From NCBI GenBank assembly GCA_951800675.1, contig CATOKC010000064.1, positions 1 to 18,477 on the forward strand: 18,477 nt of DNA, written 5' to 3'. Source of the DNA: an uncultured Oscillibacter sp. (GTDB lineage: Bacteria > Bacillota_A > Clostridia > Oscillospirales > Oscillospiraceae). Positions 7,068-13,814 of the stretch are shown here, one piece after another (position 1 is the stretch's first letter; each line of letters begins with the position of its first letter). The position numbers and the translations under genes are program-made. The notes under the pieces are model-generated. The model saw nothing but the letters and a program-made list of their open reading frames with translations, ran no database searches and was not told where the DNA came from.

Positions 7068-8429
7068 TCAGGTTTCCCCGGGAATCCACTCCCGGACAAT
7101 GAGGCTGAAGGCCGACCGGACCTCCTCCGCCGTCATGGCCTGATCCCAAGGCGGGTTTTCCGGCAGCTCGGCGGTGTAGATCACGTCGGATTGGCGGCTG
7201 AGGGGGAAGCGATTTCCACGGGTGGCTCGAATTTCTCGGCTGGTGCCGGTGAGAGAGGTAATCCGCAGGATAGCGGCGCCCCGGACGGCCTCTTCGTTTA
7301 GCGTGTAGAAGGTGACGCTGGCGTCGCTTCCCGAGACACTGCGCTCCGCCTCCACCCGGCCGGTCCAGGACTCAGGGAGCTGGAGATACCAGCCGTCCTC
7401 CATATTGTGGTGGGTCCGCAAAACCACCTCCGCCTCTCCCGCGCCGTTGTAGCTCATCCAGTCGATGCGCTGGTCAAACTCGCCGCTGTGGGGCGACACG
7501 GCGGGGCTTGGCACCTCGATAGCGCCGTCTCCGTTGATATCCGTGGGATAGAGCCCGCGGAAGGCGTTGACCGCGCTGGTGACGCCGGTGGTGTTGGAAA
7601 GGGCCGCGTTGACCAGCTCCTGCTCCGGGGCGGCCAGAATGTCGGTGACGGCGGCCGCCACCGATTCGGTGGACACCGGGGTGGTGACGCCGGTGACGAA
7701 TACCGCCGGCAGGCCGTCCCGCAGGGCCCCGGAAATTACCCGCCCCTGGTTCAGCTCCGCCATGGTGATGGAGAGGCGGGCGGAGGATACGCGCTGCAGG
7801 GTGCCGCCCTCCTGCCAGTCGTAGTAATCCGCCACGCCGCCCCCCTCTTCCCCGGCGTGGAACACCACCAGCTCCTGGAGACCGTCGCCGTCCAGGTCCA
7901 CGCTGGCGTAGCGGACATAGCTGACGCTGCGCAGCAGCTCCTGGGGTCCGGCGGGGTCCAGGGCATAGACGGAGAGGGCCTGGAGCTCGGCGTTGACCCG
8001 CCAGCCCACGATGAGCTCCGTCCGGCCGTCGCCGTCTAAGTCGCTGTAAACCACGCTGTAGACCGCCGCGCCGCTGCCCTCGATGACGGCGGACTGCTCA
8101 TAGCTGTCCCCCTGGGTGGAGAAGATATAGATTTTCAGGGGCTTCTCGTCCTCCGCCTTTCGGAAGAAGGCCACGGCCTCCTGCTGTCCGTCGCCGTCCA
8201 GGTCCGTCAGCTGCACGGGCTGGATGTTGGTGCCGGCGGCGGGGGCGGCGTATTCCGCGCCGTCCTCCAAAATGGCGTTGAGCCGGGCGTTGAGCTCTGT
8301 GTACTTGGCGGGCAGCTCCGGCAGGGCGTAGAGCTCCTCGGGGTTGAATTCCACGTTGAAGCCGCCGCAGCCGCTGAGGACCAGGGACAGCAGCAGCGCC
8401 GCCGCCAGGGCCCGGATTTTTTTGGCCAT
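7068..8429 (-). CDS. Lipoprotein with DxDxDG (FG-GAP/VCBS-like) repeats
   Basis: The 453-residue product has a lipoprotein signal: charged MAKKIR, hydrophobic core and lipobox LSGC, giving lipidation at C21. Four calcium-type loops follow: DLDGDG at 76-81, 130-135 and 178-183, and DINGDG at 297-302. The first three are followed by hydrophobic strands such as TELIVGW and QELVVF, as in FG-GAP/VCBS beta-propeller blades. The C-terminal 150 residues look like a separate beta-rich domain. It should be anchored on the outer face of the membrane. ATG 8429 has GGGAGG upstream. It heads an operon with a response regulator and a kinase with a large extracytoplasmic domain, so a ligand-presenting or accessory sensor role is plausible but inferred. 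Confidence 0.85.
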   Translation of the reverse strand: MAKKIRALAAALLLSLVLSGCGGFNVEFNPEELYALPELPAKYTELNARLNAILEDGAEYAAPAAGTNIQPVQLTDLDGDGQQEAVAFFRKAEDEKPLKIYIFSTQGDSYEQSAVIEGSGAAVYSVVYSDLDGDGRTELIVGWRVNAELQALSVYALDPAGPQELLRSVSYVRYASVDLDGDGLQELVVFHAGEEGGGVADYYDWQEGGTLQRVSSARLSITMAELNQGRVISGALRDGLPAVFVTGVTTPVSTESVAAAVTDILAAPEQELVNAALSNTTGVTSAVNAFRGLYPTDINGDGAIEVPSPAVSPHSGEFDQRIDWMSYNGAGEAEVVLRTHHNMEDGWYLQLPESWTGRVEAERSVSGSDASVTFYTLNEEAVRGAAILRITSLTGTSREIRATRGNRFPLSRQSDVIYTAELPENPPWDQAMTAEEVRSAFSLIVREWIPGET

Positions 8430-8575
8430 TCCGCCGCCTCCCTTGCTGTTTGAAGGATGCTGTAAGTCCCTTGGGTGGGACCTGAATACTCTAATATCAT
8501 ATCATACCACGTTTTTCGGCGTTTGGGTAGTGTTTCTTAACCGGATTTTTGTCCTTGCGCTTTTTCCGGTCCTAT

Positions 8576-8611
8576 CTTACAAAATTGTAAGACAGCGGCC
8601 CAAACTGTAAG
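8576..8611 (+). promoter_or_regulatory. BceR-type operator upstream of the ABC exporter
   Basis: Perfect 7-nt arms CTTACAA and TTGTAAG (8576-8591) form TTACA-N4-TGTAA, which matches the TNACA-N4-TGTAA pattern known for BceR-like regulators of bacitracin-type detoxification modules. A second half-site, TGTAAG, lies at 8606-8611, 20 bp downstream of the first TGTAAG. The site is centred about 60 bp upstream of the -10 box, an activator position. Motif match is seen directly; which regulator binds is inference. Confidence 0.7.
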
Positions 8612-8620
8612 GCAAAGCCA

Positions 8621-8649
8621 TGGAATCCCGCCGCCGTGCCTGCTATAAT
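8621..8649 (+). promoter_or_regulatory. Activator-dependent promoter of the ABC exporter
   Basis: An extended -10, TGCTATAAT (8641-8649), is strong, but the hexamer at the -35 position (TGGAAT, 8621-8626) is poor. A weak -35 downstream of a dyad operator is what an activator-driven promoter looks like. The rest of the 250-nt gap (8430-8679) holds the leader of the divergent lipoprotein gene: a small GTCCC/GGGAC hairpin (8466-8481) and a possible minus-strand extended -10 TATGAT near 8501-8506 lacking a good -35. Confidence 0.6.
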
Positions 8650-8679
8650 CGTCTCATAACCCAAGAGGAGGATTCCAAT

Positions 8680-9447
8680 ATGTCTTTACTGGAAGTACAG
8701 CACCTGCAAAAAATCTACACCACCCGCTTCGGCGGCAATCAGGTCACCGCCCTGGCGGATGTGAATTTCTCCGTGGAGTCCGGGGAGTACGTGGCCATCA
8801 TGGGCGAGTCCGGCTCCGGCAAGACCACCTTATTAAATATCCTGGCGGCCCTGGACCGCCCCACCGCCGGGGAGGTCTTCCTCAACGGAAAGGCCCTCTC
8901 CGACATCCGGGAGCGGGACCTGGCGGCTTTCCGCCGGTCCCACCTGGGCTTCGTGTTCCAGGACTTCAACCTCCTGGACACCTTCTCCCTTCAGGACAAC
9001 ATCTTCCTGCCCCTGGTCCTGGCGGGGAAGGACTACCGGGACATGAAAAAGAAAATCCAGCCCATCGCGGAACAGCTGGGCATTGACCACATCCTGACTA
9101 AGTACCCCTACGAGGTCTCCGGCGGGCAGAAGCAGCGCTGCGCCGTGGCCCGGGCCCTCATCACGGACCCCCAGATCGTCCTGGCCGACGAGCCTACCGG
9201 GGCCCTGGACTCCCGGGCCTCCGACAACCTGCTGGAGCTCTTCGGAGAAATTAACAAAGGGGGCCAGACCATCCTCATGGTCACCCACTCCGTCAAGGCC
9301 GCCAGCCACGCCGGGCGGGTGCTCTTCCTCCGGGACGGGCAGGTCTACCACCAGCTCTACCGGGGGACCCAGAGCGCCGAGGCCCAGTTCGCCAAGATCT
9401 CCGACACCCTGACGGTGCTGACGCAAGGCGGTGAGCCCCGTGCGTAA
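8680..9447 (+). CDS. ABC transporter ATP-binding protein, BceA type
   Basis: The 255-residue ATPase has Walker A GESGSGKT (42-49), Q-loop FVFQD (Q94), signature VSGGQ (146-150), Walker B IVLADE (166-171) and H-loop H203. The sequence style (MGESGSGKTTLLNILAALDRPTAG, DYRDMKKKI) is that of the MacB/LolD-BceA group that pairs with FtsX-type permeases. ATG 8680 is chosen over an upstream ATG in frame because AGAGGAGG lies 7 nt upstream of it. Together with the next gene it should form an exporter or target-protection complex against peptide antibiotics, by analogy with BceAB; the substrate cannot be read from sequence. Confidence 0.92.
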   Translation: MSLLEVQHLQKIYTTRFGGNQVTALADVNFSVESGEYVAIMGESGSGKTTLLNILAALDRPTAGEVFLNGKALSDIRERDLAAFRRSHLGFVFQDFNLLDTFSLQDNIFLPLVLAGKDYRDMKKKIQPIAEQLGIDHILTKYPYEVSGGQKQRCAVARALITDPQIVLADEPTGALDSRASDNLLELFGEINKGGQTILMVTHSVKAASHAGRVLFLRDGQVYHQLYRGTQSAEAQFAKISDTLTVLTQGGEPRA

Positions 9448-11434
9448 GTCCGGCTTCTTCCCCCGTCTGGCCCTGGTGAATCTGGCCAGAAACGGGCGGT
9501 TTTACGGCCCCTACCTCCTCTCCTGTGTGGTGACGGCGGCTATGTACTACATTTTGCTGTTTCTGGCCTATAACGAGGGGCTGGACGGTGTCCGGGGGGC
9601 CATGTACCTCAAGAGCTTCGCCGGGGTGGGCTGCTTCGTGGCGGCGGGGCTCTCGGCGGTGATTCTGCTCTACGCCAACAGCTTTGTCATGAAGCGCCGC
9701 CAGCGGGAGCTGGGGCTCTACAACATCTTAGGGCTGGAAAAGAGGCACATCGCCCGGATGTGCTTCTGGGAGACCCTGTTCTGCGCCGCCGTCACCCTGG
9801 CGGGGGGCCTTCTCCTGGGCATCCTGTTTTCCAAGGCGGTCATCCTGCTCCTTTTAAAGCTGGCCCGCGTCCCCGCCCAGTTCGGCATGGAAATTTCCAC
9901 CCGGGGCATTTGGGAAACCGCGACGCTCTTCGGCGCGCTGTTCCTGTTCACCCTTGCGCGAAATCTTTGGAGCGTCAGCCGGGCCAAGCCGGTGGACCTG
10001 CTCCACAGCGCCTCCGCGGGGGAGCGGGAGCCGAAAACGAAATGGCTGCTGGTCATCCTGGGGGTGCTGACCCTGGGAGGCGGATACTTCATCGCCATCG
10101 CCACCCAGAACCCCATTGAGGCCATGCTGTTCTTTTTCGGGGCGGTGTTCCTGGTCATCATTGGCACGTACTGCCTGTTCACCGCCGGGTCCATCGCCAT
10201 TTTAAAGCGCCTCCGGGCCAACCCGAAATTTTACTACCAGACCCGGCATTTTACCGCCGTCTCCGGCCTTCTCTACCGGATGAAGCAGAACGCCGTGGGC
10301 CTGGCCAGCATCTGCATCCTTTCCACCATGGTGCTGGTGACGGTCTCCACCACCATCGCCATGAACATCGGCCTGGAGAACTCCCTGAATGAGATGTACC
10401 CTTATGATATCGAGTTCCTCCAGGACCTGGAAAACCAGCCGGGGGACCCCATGGACCGCTTGCGGGAGGTGGAGGCTGCCGCCAACGCCTCCGGGGGCTT
10501 TACCGATTCCCGGTACTACACCCGCTATTGGGTCTACTGCGGCGTTCGGGGCAGCGAGATTTCCCTGAACCTGGATCAGAACTGCCTGCGGACGGAGGTG
10601 GAGGTGGTGACGGCGGAGGACTACAGCCGCCTCACCGGAAAGAACGTCATTCTGGCTCCGGACGAGGTGCTGGCCTGTTCGAAGGGCCCGGCGGATTTCC
10701 CGGCGGACTTCACCGTCTCCGCGAACTTTGGCGAGGCGGGCCTGTCCTTCCACGTCCGGGAGGAAATCACGGAGGTCATCCGCCACGCGACCAACACGCT
10801 GCTGGGCTCTGAGGAATCGTCGCTGTTCCTGGTGGTGGCGGACCGGGAGACGGCGGAGACGCTCATGGACCTGGATACCTCCCGCAGCGCCCGGCAGTTC
10901 CGAGTTCAGATGAATCTGGCGGGGGAGGATTATGAGGAAAAGCTGGCCCAGACGGAGCGGCTTGTGTTCGAGCTGAGCAAGCGGGACGGCGGCGTGAGCT
11001 TCACCAGCAAGCAGGACAATGCCCAGGAGTTCTACGCCATGTACGGCGGGTTCCTGTTCCTGGGGGTCTTCCTGGGGCTCCTCTTCCTGCTGGCTACCGT
11101 CCTTATCATCTACTATAAGCAGATCTCCGAGGGCTGCGAGGACCAGCGCCGCTTTTTAATCCTCCGCCAGGTGGGCATGAGCGAAAAGGAGATCAACGCC
11201 TCCATTCACGGCCAGATTCTGCTGGTGTTCTTTCTGCCCCTGGGGGCGGCGGCGCTCCATGTGTTCATGGCCTTTCCCATGCTCTCCAGAATGATGGAGC
11301 TGTTCAACCTCCACGACGGGAAGCTCTTCGTCCTCTGCACGGCGGGAACCCTGGCGGTGTTCTGCCTGATCTACGCCCTGGTCTTCGCCTGGACGGCCCG
11401 GGCCTACAGCCGCCTGGTGGGCGCAAACAGCTGA
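9440..11434 (+). CDS. FtsX-like ABC permease, BceB type
   Basis: A roughly 664-residue permease with the BceB layout: N-terminal TM near 25-45, the MKRRQRELGLYNILGLEKRHI coupling segment of FtsX domains, several TMs up to about residue 330, a large extracytoplasmic domain of about 190 residues (roughly 320-530), and a C-terminal FtsX block with RRFLILRQVGMSEKEI. The big external domain between TM7 and TM8 is the hallmark of peptide-antibiotic permeases. Start: GTG 9440 is preferred because AAGGCGGTGA (9425-9434), nearly the ideal ribosome site, lies 5 nt upstream; GTG 9431 is the alternative. It overlaps the ATPase gene by 8 nt, so translation is coupled. An intrinsic terminator follows. Confidence 0.9.
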   Translation: MRKSGFFPRLALVNLARNGRFYGPYLLSCVVTAAMYYILLFLAYNEGLDGVRGAMYLKSFAGVGCFVAAGLSAVILLYANSFVMKRRQRELGLYNILGLEKRHIARMCFWETLFCAAVTLAGGLLLGILFSKAVILLLLKLARVPAQFGMEISTRGIWETATLFGALFLFTLARNLWSVSRAKPVDLLHSASAGEREPKTKWLLVILGVLTLGGGYFIAIATQNPIEAMLFFFGAVFLVIIGTYCLFTAGSIAILKRLRANPKFYYQTRHFTAVSGLLYRMKQNAVGLASICILSTMVLVTVSTTIAMNIGLENSLNEMYPYDIEFLQDLENQPGDPMDRLREVEAAANASGGFTDSRYYTRYWVYCGVRGSEISLNLDQNCLRTEVEVVTAEDYSRLTGKNVILAPDEVLACSKGPADFPADFTVSANFGEAGLSFHVREEITEVIRHATNTLLGSEESSLFLVVADRETAETLMDLDTSRSARQFRVQMNLAGEDYEEKLAQTERLVFELSKRDGGVSFTSKQDNAQEFYAMYGGFLFLGVFLGLLFLLATVLIIYYKQISEGCEDQRRFLILRQVGMSEKEINASIHGQILLVFFLPLGAAALHVFMAFPMLSRMMELFNLHDGKLFVLCTAGTLAVFCLIYALVFAWTARAYSRLVGANS

Positions 11435-11450
11435 GCCCTCTCTTTTCAGA

Positions 11451-11491
11451 CCCCGCCGGTCAGGATAAGCCCTCCGGCGGGGCCCGATTTT
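11451..11491 (+). terminator. Terminator after the ABC exporter
   Basis: Arms CCCCGCCGG (11451-11459) and CCGGCGGGG (11474-11482) are perfectly complementary around a 14-nt loop, followed by CCCGATTTT. The stem is strong and the T-tail modest. It closes the two-gene exporter operon, which ends 16 nt before it. Confidence 0.75.
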
Positions 11492-11541
11492 AATCTGTCG
11501 AAACCGTTAGATTTCAGAAAGACTCTGGACAGATTCTTTTG

Positions 11542-11611
11542 TTACAGTGCTTACAGACGTGGAGCCCGGGAAAAATAACGAAGAGTTACAAAATTGTACC
11601 TTTTTTGTAAC
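11542..11611 (+). promoter_or_regulatory. Cluster of TTACA/TGTAA half-sites, second Bce-type box
   Basis: TTACA-AAAT-TGTAC (11586-11599) shares the 13-mer TTACAAAATTGTA exactly with the operator at 8577. A further TGTAA follows at 11606-11610, so GTTACAA (11585-11591) and TTGTAAC (11605-11611) also form perfect arms. Upstream, TTACAG occurs twice at 9-bp spacing (11542 and 11551). The cluster lies in the 390-nt gene-free gap (11435-11824), about 80-145 bp upstream of the promoter at 11688. It could bind the same OmpR-family regulator; this is inference. Confidence 0.5.
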
Positions 11612-11687
11612 GCCTCCCGCCGGTTTGTGGTGTATGCTTACGAACAAGACGCTTGGGCCCCTTCTAAAAAGTTTTTCGGGGAGGGGC

Positions 11688-11734
11688 TTGACAAGCTGTA
11701 CTAACTGTATTATTATTGCTAATACGATAGTACA
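11688..11734 (+). promoter_or_regulatory. Consensus promoter with nested dyad operator for the glycolipid operon
   Basis: TTGACA (11688-11693), 17 nt, then TATTAT (11711-11716) is a near-consensus sigma-A promoter. Overlapping it is a nested dyad: outer arms TGTACTA (11697-11703) and TAGTACA (11728-11734), inner arms GTATTA (11707-11712) and TAATAC (11720-11725), centred on the -10 box. Because the start point is expected near 11723, most of the dyad is not transcribed, so it is better read as a protein-binding operator than an RNA structure. Confidence 0.75.
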
Positions 11735-11809
11735 ATGACACAGGAGGAAATATTTTTCAAAACCTTGAAGAATCCCGCCTGTGTATCCCGTAATATACTT
11801 GAGACATGA
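11735..11809 (+). CDS. Possible 24-residue leader ORF before the first glycosyltransferase
   Basis: ATG 11735 opens a 24-residue frame (MTQEEIFFKTLKNPACVSRN and four more residues) ending in TGA at 11809, 15 nt before the glycosyltransferase start. It begins about 12 nt after the expected transcription start with no ribosome site upstream, so it would have to be read nearly leaderless. The AGGAGG at 11742-11747 lies inside it and has no ATG, GTG or TTG at a usual distance. Leader peptide, chance frame or misjudged transcription start are all possible. Confidence 0.2.
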   Translation: MTQEEIFFKTLKNPACVSRNILET

Positions 11810-11824
11810 GAAGCGAGGTCTGAC

Positions 11825-12997
11825 ATGAAAATTCTGATTACATCCGACTGGTACCTTCCCGCGGTGAACGGCGTGGTCACCTCGGTGAAAAATCTCCGCC
11901 GTGAGCTGGAGGAACGGGGCCACGAGGTCCGGGTCCTGACCCTCTCGCAAAACCACCGCTCCTATGAGCGGGACGGCGTGACGTATCTCGGCTCCGTGGC
12001 GGCGGGGCTGATTTACCCCGGCGCCCGGCTGCGGACCGCTTTAGCGGGCAAGTGGGTCCGGGAAATCGTGGAGTGGGGCCCGGACGTGGTTCATTCCCAG
12101 TGCGAGTTTTCCACCTTTTTCCTGGCCCGGCGCATCGCCGAGGAGCTGGACATTCCCCTGGTCCACACCTATCACACGGTGTACGAGGACTACACCCACT
12201 ACTTTTCCCCCAACGTCCGCTTTGGGAAGAAGGCCGCCGCCGTCTTCACCCGCTGGGCCGCCTCCCACACGGACTGCCTCATCGCCCCCACGGGGAAGGT
12301 GCGGCTGCTGCTTCAGGGCTATGGCGTGAAGAAGCCCATCTTCGTGGTGCCCTCCGGCATCGACCTGCGGCGCTTCCGGGATGAGCCGGACCCCATGCGG
12401 GGCGCGGTGCTCCGGGCCAGCCTGGACATTCCCCGGGAGCGGACCGTTCTGGTCTTTGTGGGGCGGCTTGCCGAGGAGAAGCGGGTGGATGAGCTTCTGC
12501 GCTTCCGGGCCAATATGGGCCCGGGGGGCGTGACCCTGCTTCTGGTTGGCGACGGGCCGGACCGCAAGCGCCTGGAGGGCGTGGCCCAGGGCCTGGGCCT
12601 GGCCGCCCCGGATGTGGTGTTTGCCGGGATGGTCCCGGCGGAGCAGGTGGCGGACTGGTATCAATTGGGGGACCTGTTCGTCAGCGCCTCCACCAGCGAG
12701 ACTCAGGGCCTCACCTATACCGAGGCCCTGGCGGCGGGCGTGCCGGTGCTCTGCCGGGCGGACCCCTGCCTGCTGGGCGTGGTCCGGGACGGGGAGAACG
12801 GCTGGCAGTACCACGGCGAGGCGGAGTTCCGCCAGCGGCTGGAGGAGTTCCTGGCCCATCCCCAGCGGCGGGAGGCCCTGTGCCTGGCCGCCCGGGAGAC
12901 GGGGGAGGAGTACTCCGCCCAGCGCTTCGCGGAGCGGGTAGAGTCCATTTACTTAGAGCAGATCGAGCGCGGCTCGTTACGGAGGATACCGGCATGA
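11825..12997 (+). CDS. Family 4 glycosyltransferase, LafA-like (diacylglycerol glucosyltransferase)
   Basis: The 390-residue GT-B enzyme begins MKILITSDWYLPAVNGVVTSVKNL, the pattern of diacylglycerol alpha-glucosyltransferases (LafA/monoglucosyl-DAG synthase) and related GT4 enzymes. The donor half carries VFVGRLAEEKRVDELL and the retaining-GT motif SETQGLTYTEALAAGVPVL (E-x7-E). It should transfer a sugar from a nucleotide donor to a membrane lipid on the inner face of the membrane. ATG 11825 has GAGGT 7 nt upstream. Its TGA overlaps the ATG of the next gene (ATGA, 12994-12997). A second GT4 enzyme of LafB/CpoA type follows, which supports a two-step glycolipid pathway. Alternative: a phosphatidylinositol mannosyltransferase-like enzyme. 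Family firm, substrate inferred. Confidence 0.85.
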   Translation: MKILITSDWYLPAVNGVVTSVKNLRRELEERGHEVRVLTLSQNHRSYERDGVTYLGSVAAGLIYPGARLRTALAGKWVREIVEWGPDVVHSQCEFSTFFLARRIAEELDIPLVHTYHTVYEDYTHYFSPNVRFGKKAAAVFTRWAASHTDCLIAPTGKVRLLLQGYGVKKPIFVVPSGIDLRRFRDEPDPMRGAVLRASLDIPRERTVLVFVGRLAEEKRVDELLRFRANMGPGGVTLLLVGDGPDRKRLEGVAQGLGLAAPDVVFAGMVPAEQVADWYQLGDLFVSASTSETQGLTYTEALAAGVPVLCRADPCLLGVVRDGENGWQYHGEAEFRQRLEEFLAHPQRREALCLAARETGEEYSAQRFAERVESIYLEQIERGSLRRIPA

Positions 12998-13596
12998 AAC
13001 AGCAGAGCGTTCCCATTGAAAAGCGGGCCCTTCAGGCGGCGTCCCTCATCGGCTTCGCCATCTGCGTGGCGGTGGCGGTCTGGGGCTGGCGGACGGGGGT
13101 CTTGACCTCCCAGGAAAAGCTCCAGGAGCTTGTGGCGAAATGGGGCTTTGCCGGGGCGCTGCTGTTCACCGTCTTCCAGGCGGTACAGGTGGTGGTGCCT
13201 GTGCTGCCGGGGGGCCTGGGGTGCCTGGTGGGGGTGGTGCGCTTCGGGCCCATCTGGGGGTTTACCTACAACTACGTGGGCATCTGCATCGGCTCCCTCC
13301 TGGCCTTCGCCGTGGCGAAGAACTGCGGGCGGCCCCTGCTGTACCTGCTGTTCTCCGAGAAGACCATTGAAAAATACGACGCGTGGACCGAGAAGCGGGA
13401 CCGCTTTGCCAAGCTCTTCTTCTGGTCCATCTTCCTGCCCATCGCCCCGGACGACTTCCTCTGCTACCTGGCGGGCACCACCACCATGACCTGGAAGCGG
13501 TACACCGCCATCATCCTCCTGGGGAAGCCCTTCAACATCGCCCTGTACAGCATGGGGCTGGTGGCCCTCTGGAAGGTTCTCTTTCCGGGATTTTAA
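12994..13596 (+). CDS. TVP38/TMEM64 (VTT-domain) membrane protein
   Basis: The 200-residue protein has the VTT/SNARE-associated (DedA-superfamily) domain at about 40-165, with the motif VFQAVQVVVPVLPGGLG and a GFTYNYVGICIGSLLAF helix, plus an N-terminal TM (about 15-33) and two C-terminal hydrophobic segments. DedA/VTT proteins act in lipid translocation across membranes in studied cases. ATG 12994 overlaps the upstream stop in ATGA and has GGAGG 8 nt upstream; an upstream in-frame start is rejected because it would run far into the glycosyltransferase gene. Being translationally coupled to a lipid glycosyltransferase suggests a job in moving or arranging the lipid acceptor or product. Confidence 0.88.
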   Translation: MKQQSVPIEKRALQAASLIGFAICVAVAVWGWRTGVLTSQEKLQELVAKWGFAGALLFTVFQAVQVVVPVLPGGLGCLVGVVRFGPIWGFTYNYVGICIGSLLAFAVAKNCGRPLLYLLFSEKTIEKYDAWTEKRDRFAKLFFWSIFLPIAPDDFLCYLAGTTTMTWKRYTAIILLGKPFNIALYSMGLVALWKVLFPGF

Positions 13597-13814
13597 AAAA
13601 GAATGTCGTCATAAAACGGCGGCTTTTGCGGAATAATCTTATAACCCTCAAAAAAGCGGACAACCCATCCGCTTGGATTTGTGCGCTCAAAATTGGAAAT
13701 CCATCATCAAAAACAGGCGGGCCGCAGGCCGGAAAACTGCGGCGCACCAGCCGGCGGAAGTCCTGCGCCCCCAGAGGCGGACACAGGCCCAAACCACTGG
13801 GGCAAGGAGGCTGT
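13597..13814 (+). other. 218-nt structured intergenic stretch inside the glycolipid operon
   Basis: No gene is seen. It holds several perfect short stems: AAGCGGA/TCCGCTT around a 7-nt loop (followed by a T-run only on the minus strand), GCCGCAG (13721-13727) with CTGCGGC (13737-13743), and CCCCAG (13769-13774) with CTGGGG (13797-13802), the last ending one base before the AAGGAGG (13804-13810) of the next gene. No good sigma-A promoter was found, so the downstream gene is probably reached by read-through. It could be a folded leader controlling translation, or a decayed repeat. Confidence 0.4.

Noticed and set aside
11507..11956. 149-residue minus-strand frame upstream of the first glycosyltransferase
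   Set aside because: It covers the promoter and operator region and the start of a firm gene; no ribosome site or family pattern.
13383..13814. Extended start of the LafB/CpoA-like enzyme
   Set aside because: The extension is the out-of-frame shadow of the VTT gene; AAGGAGG before ATG 13815 fixes the start.
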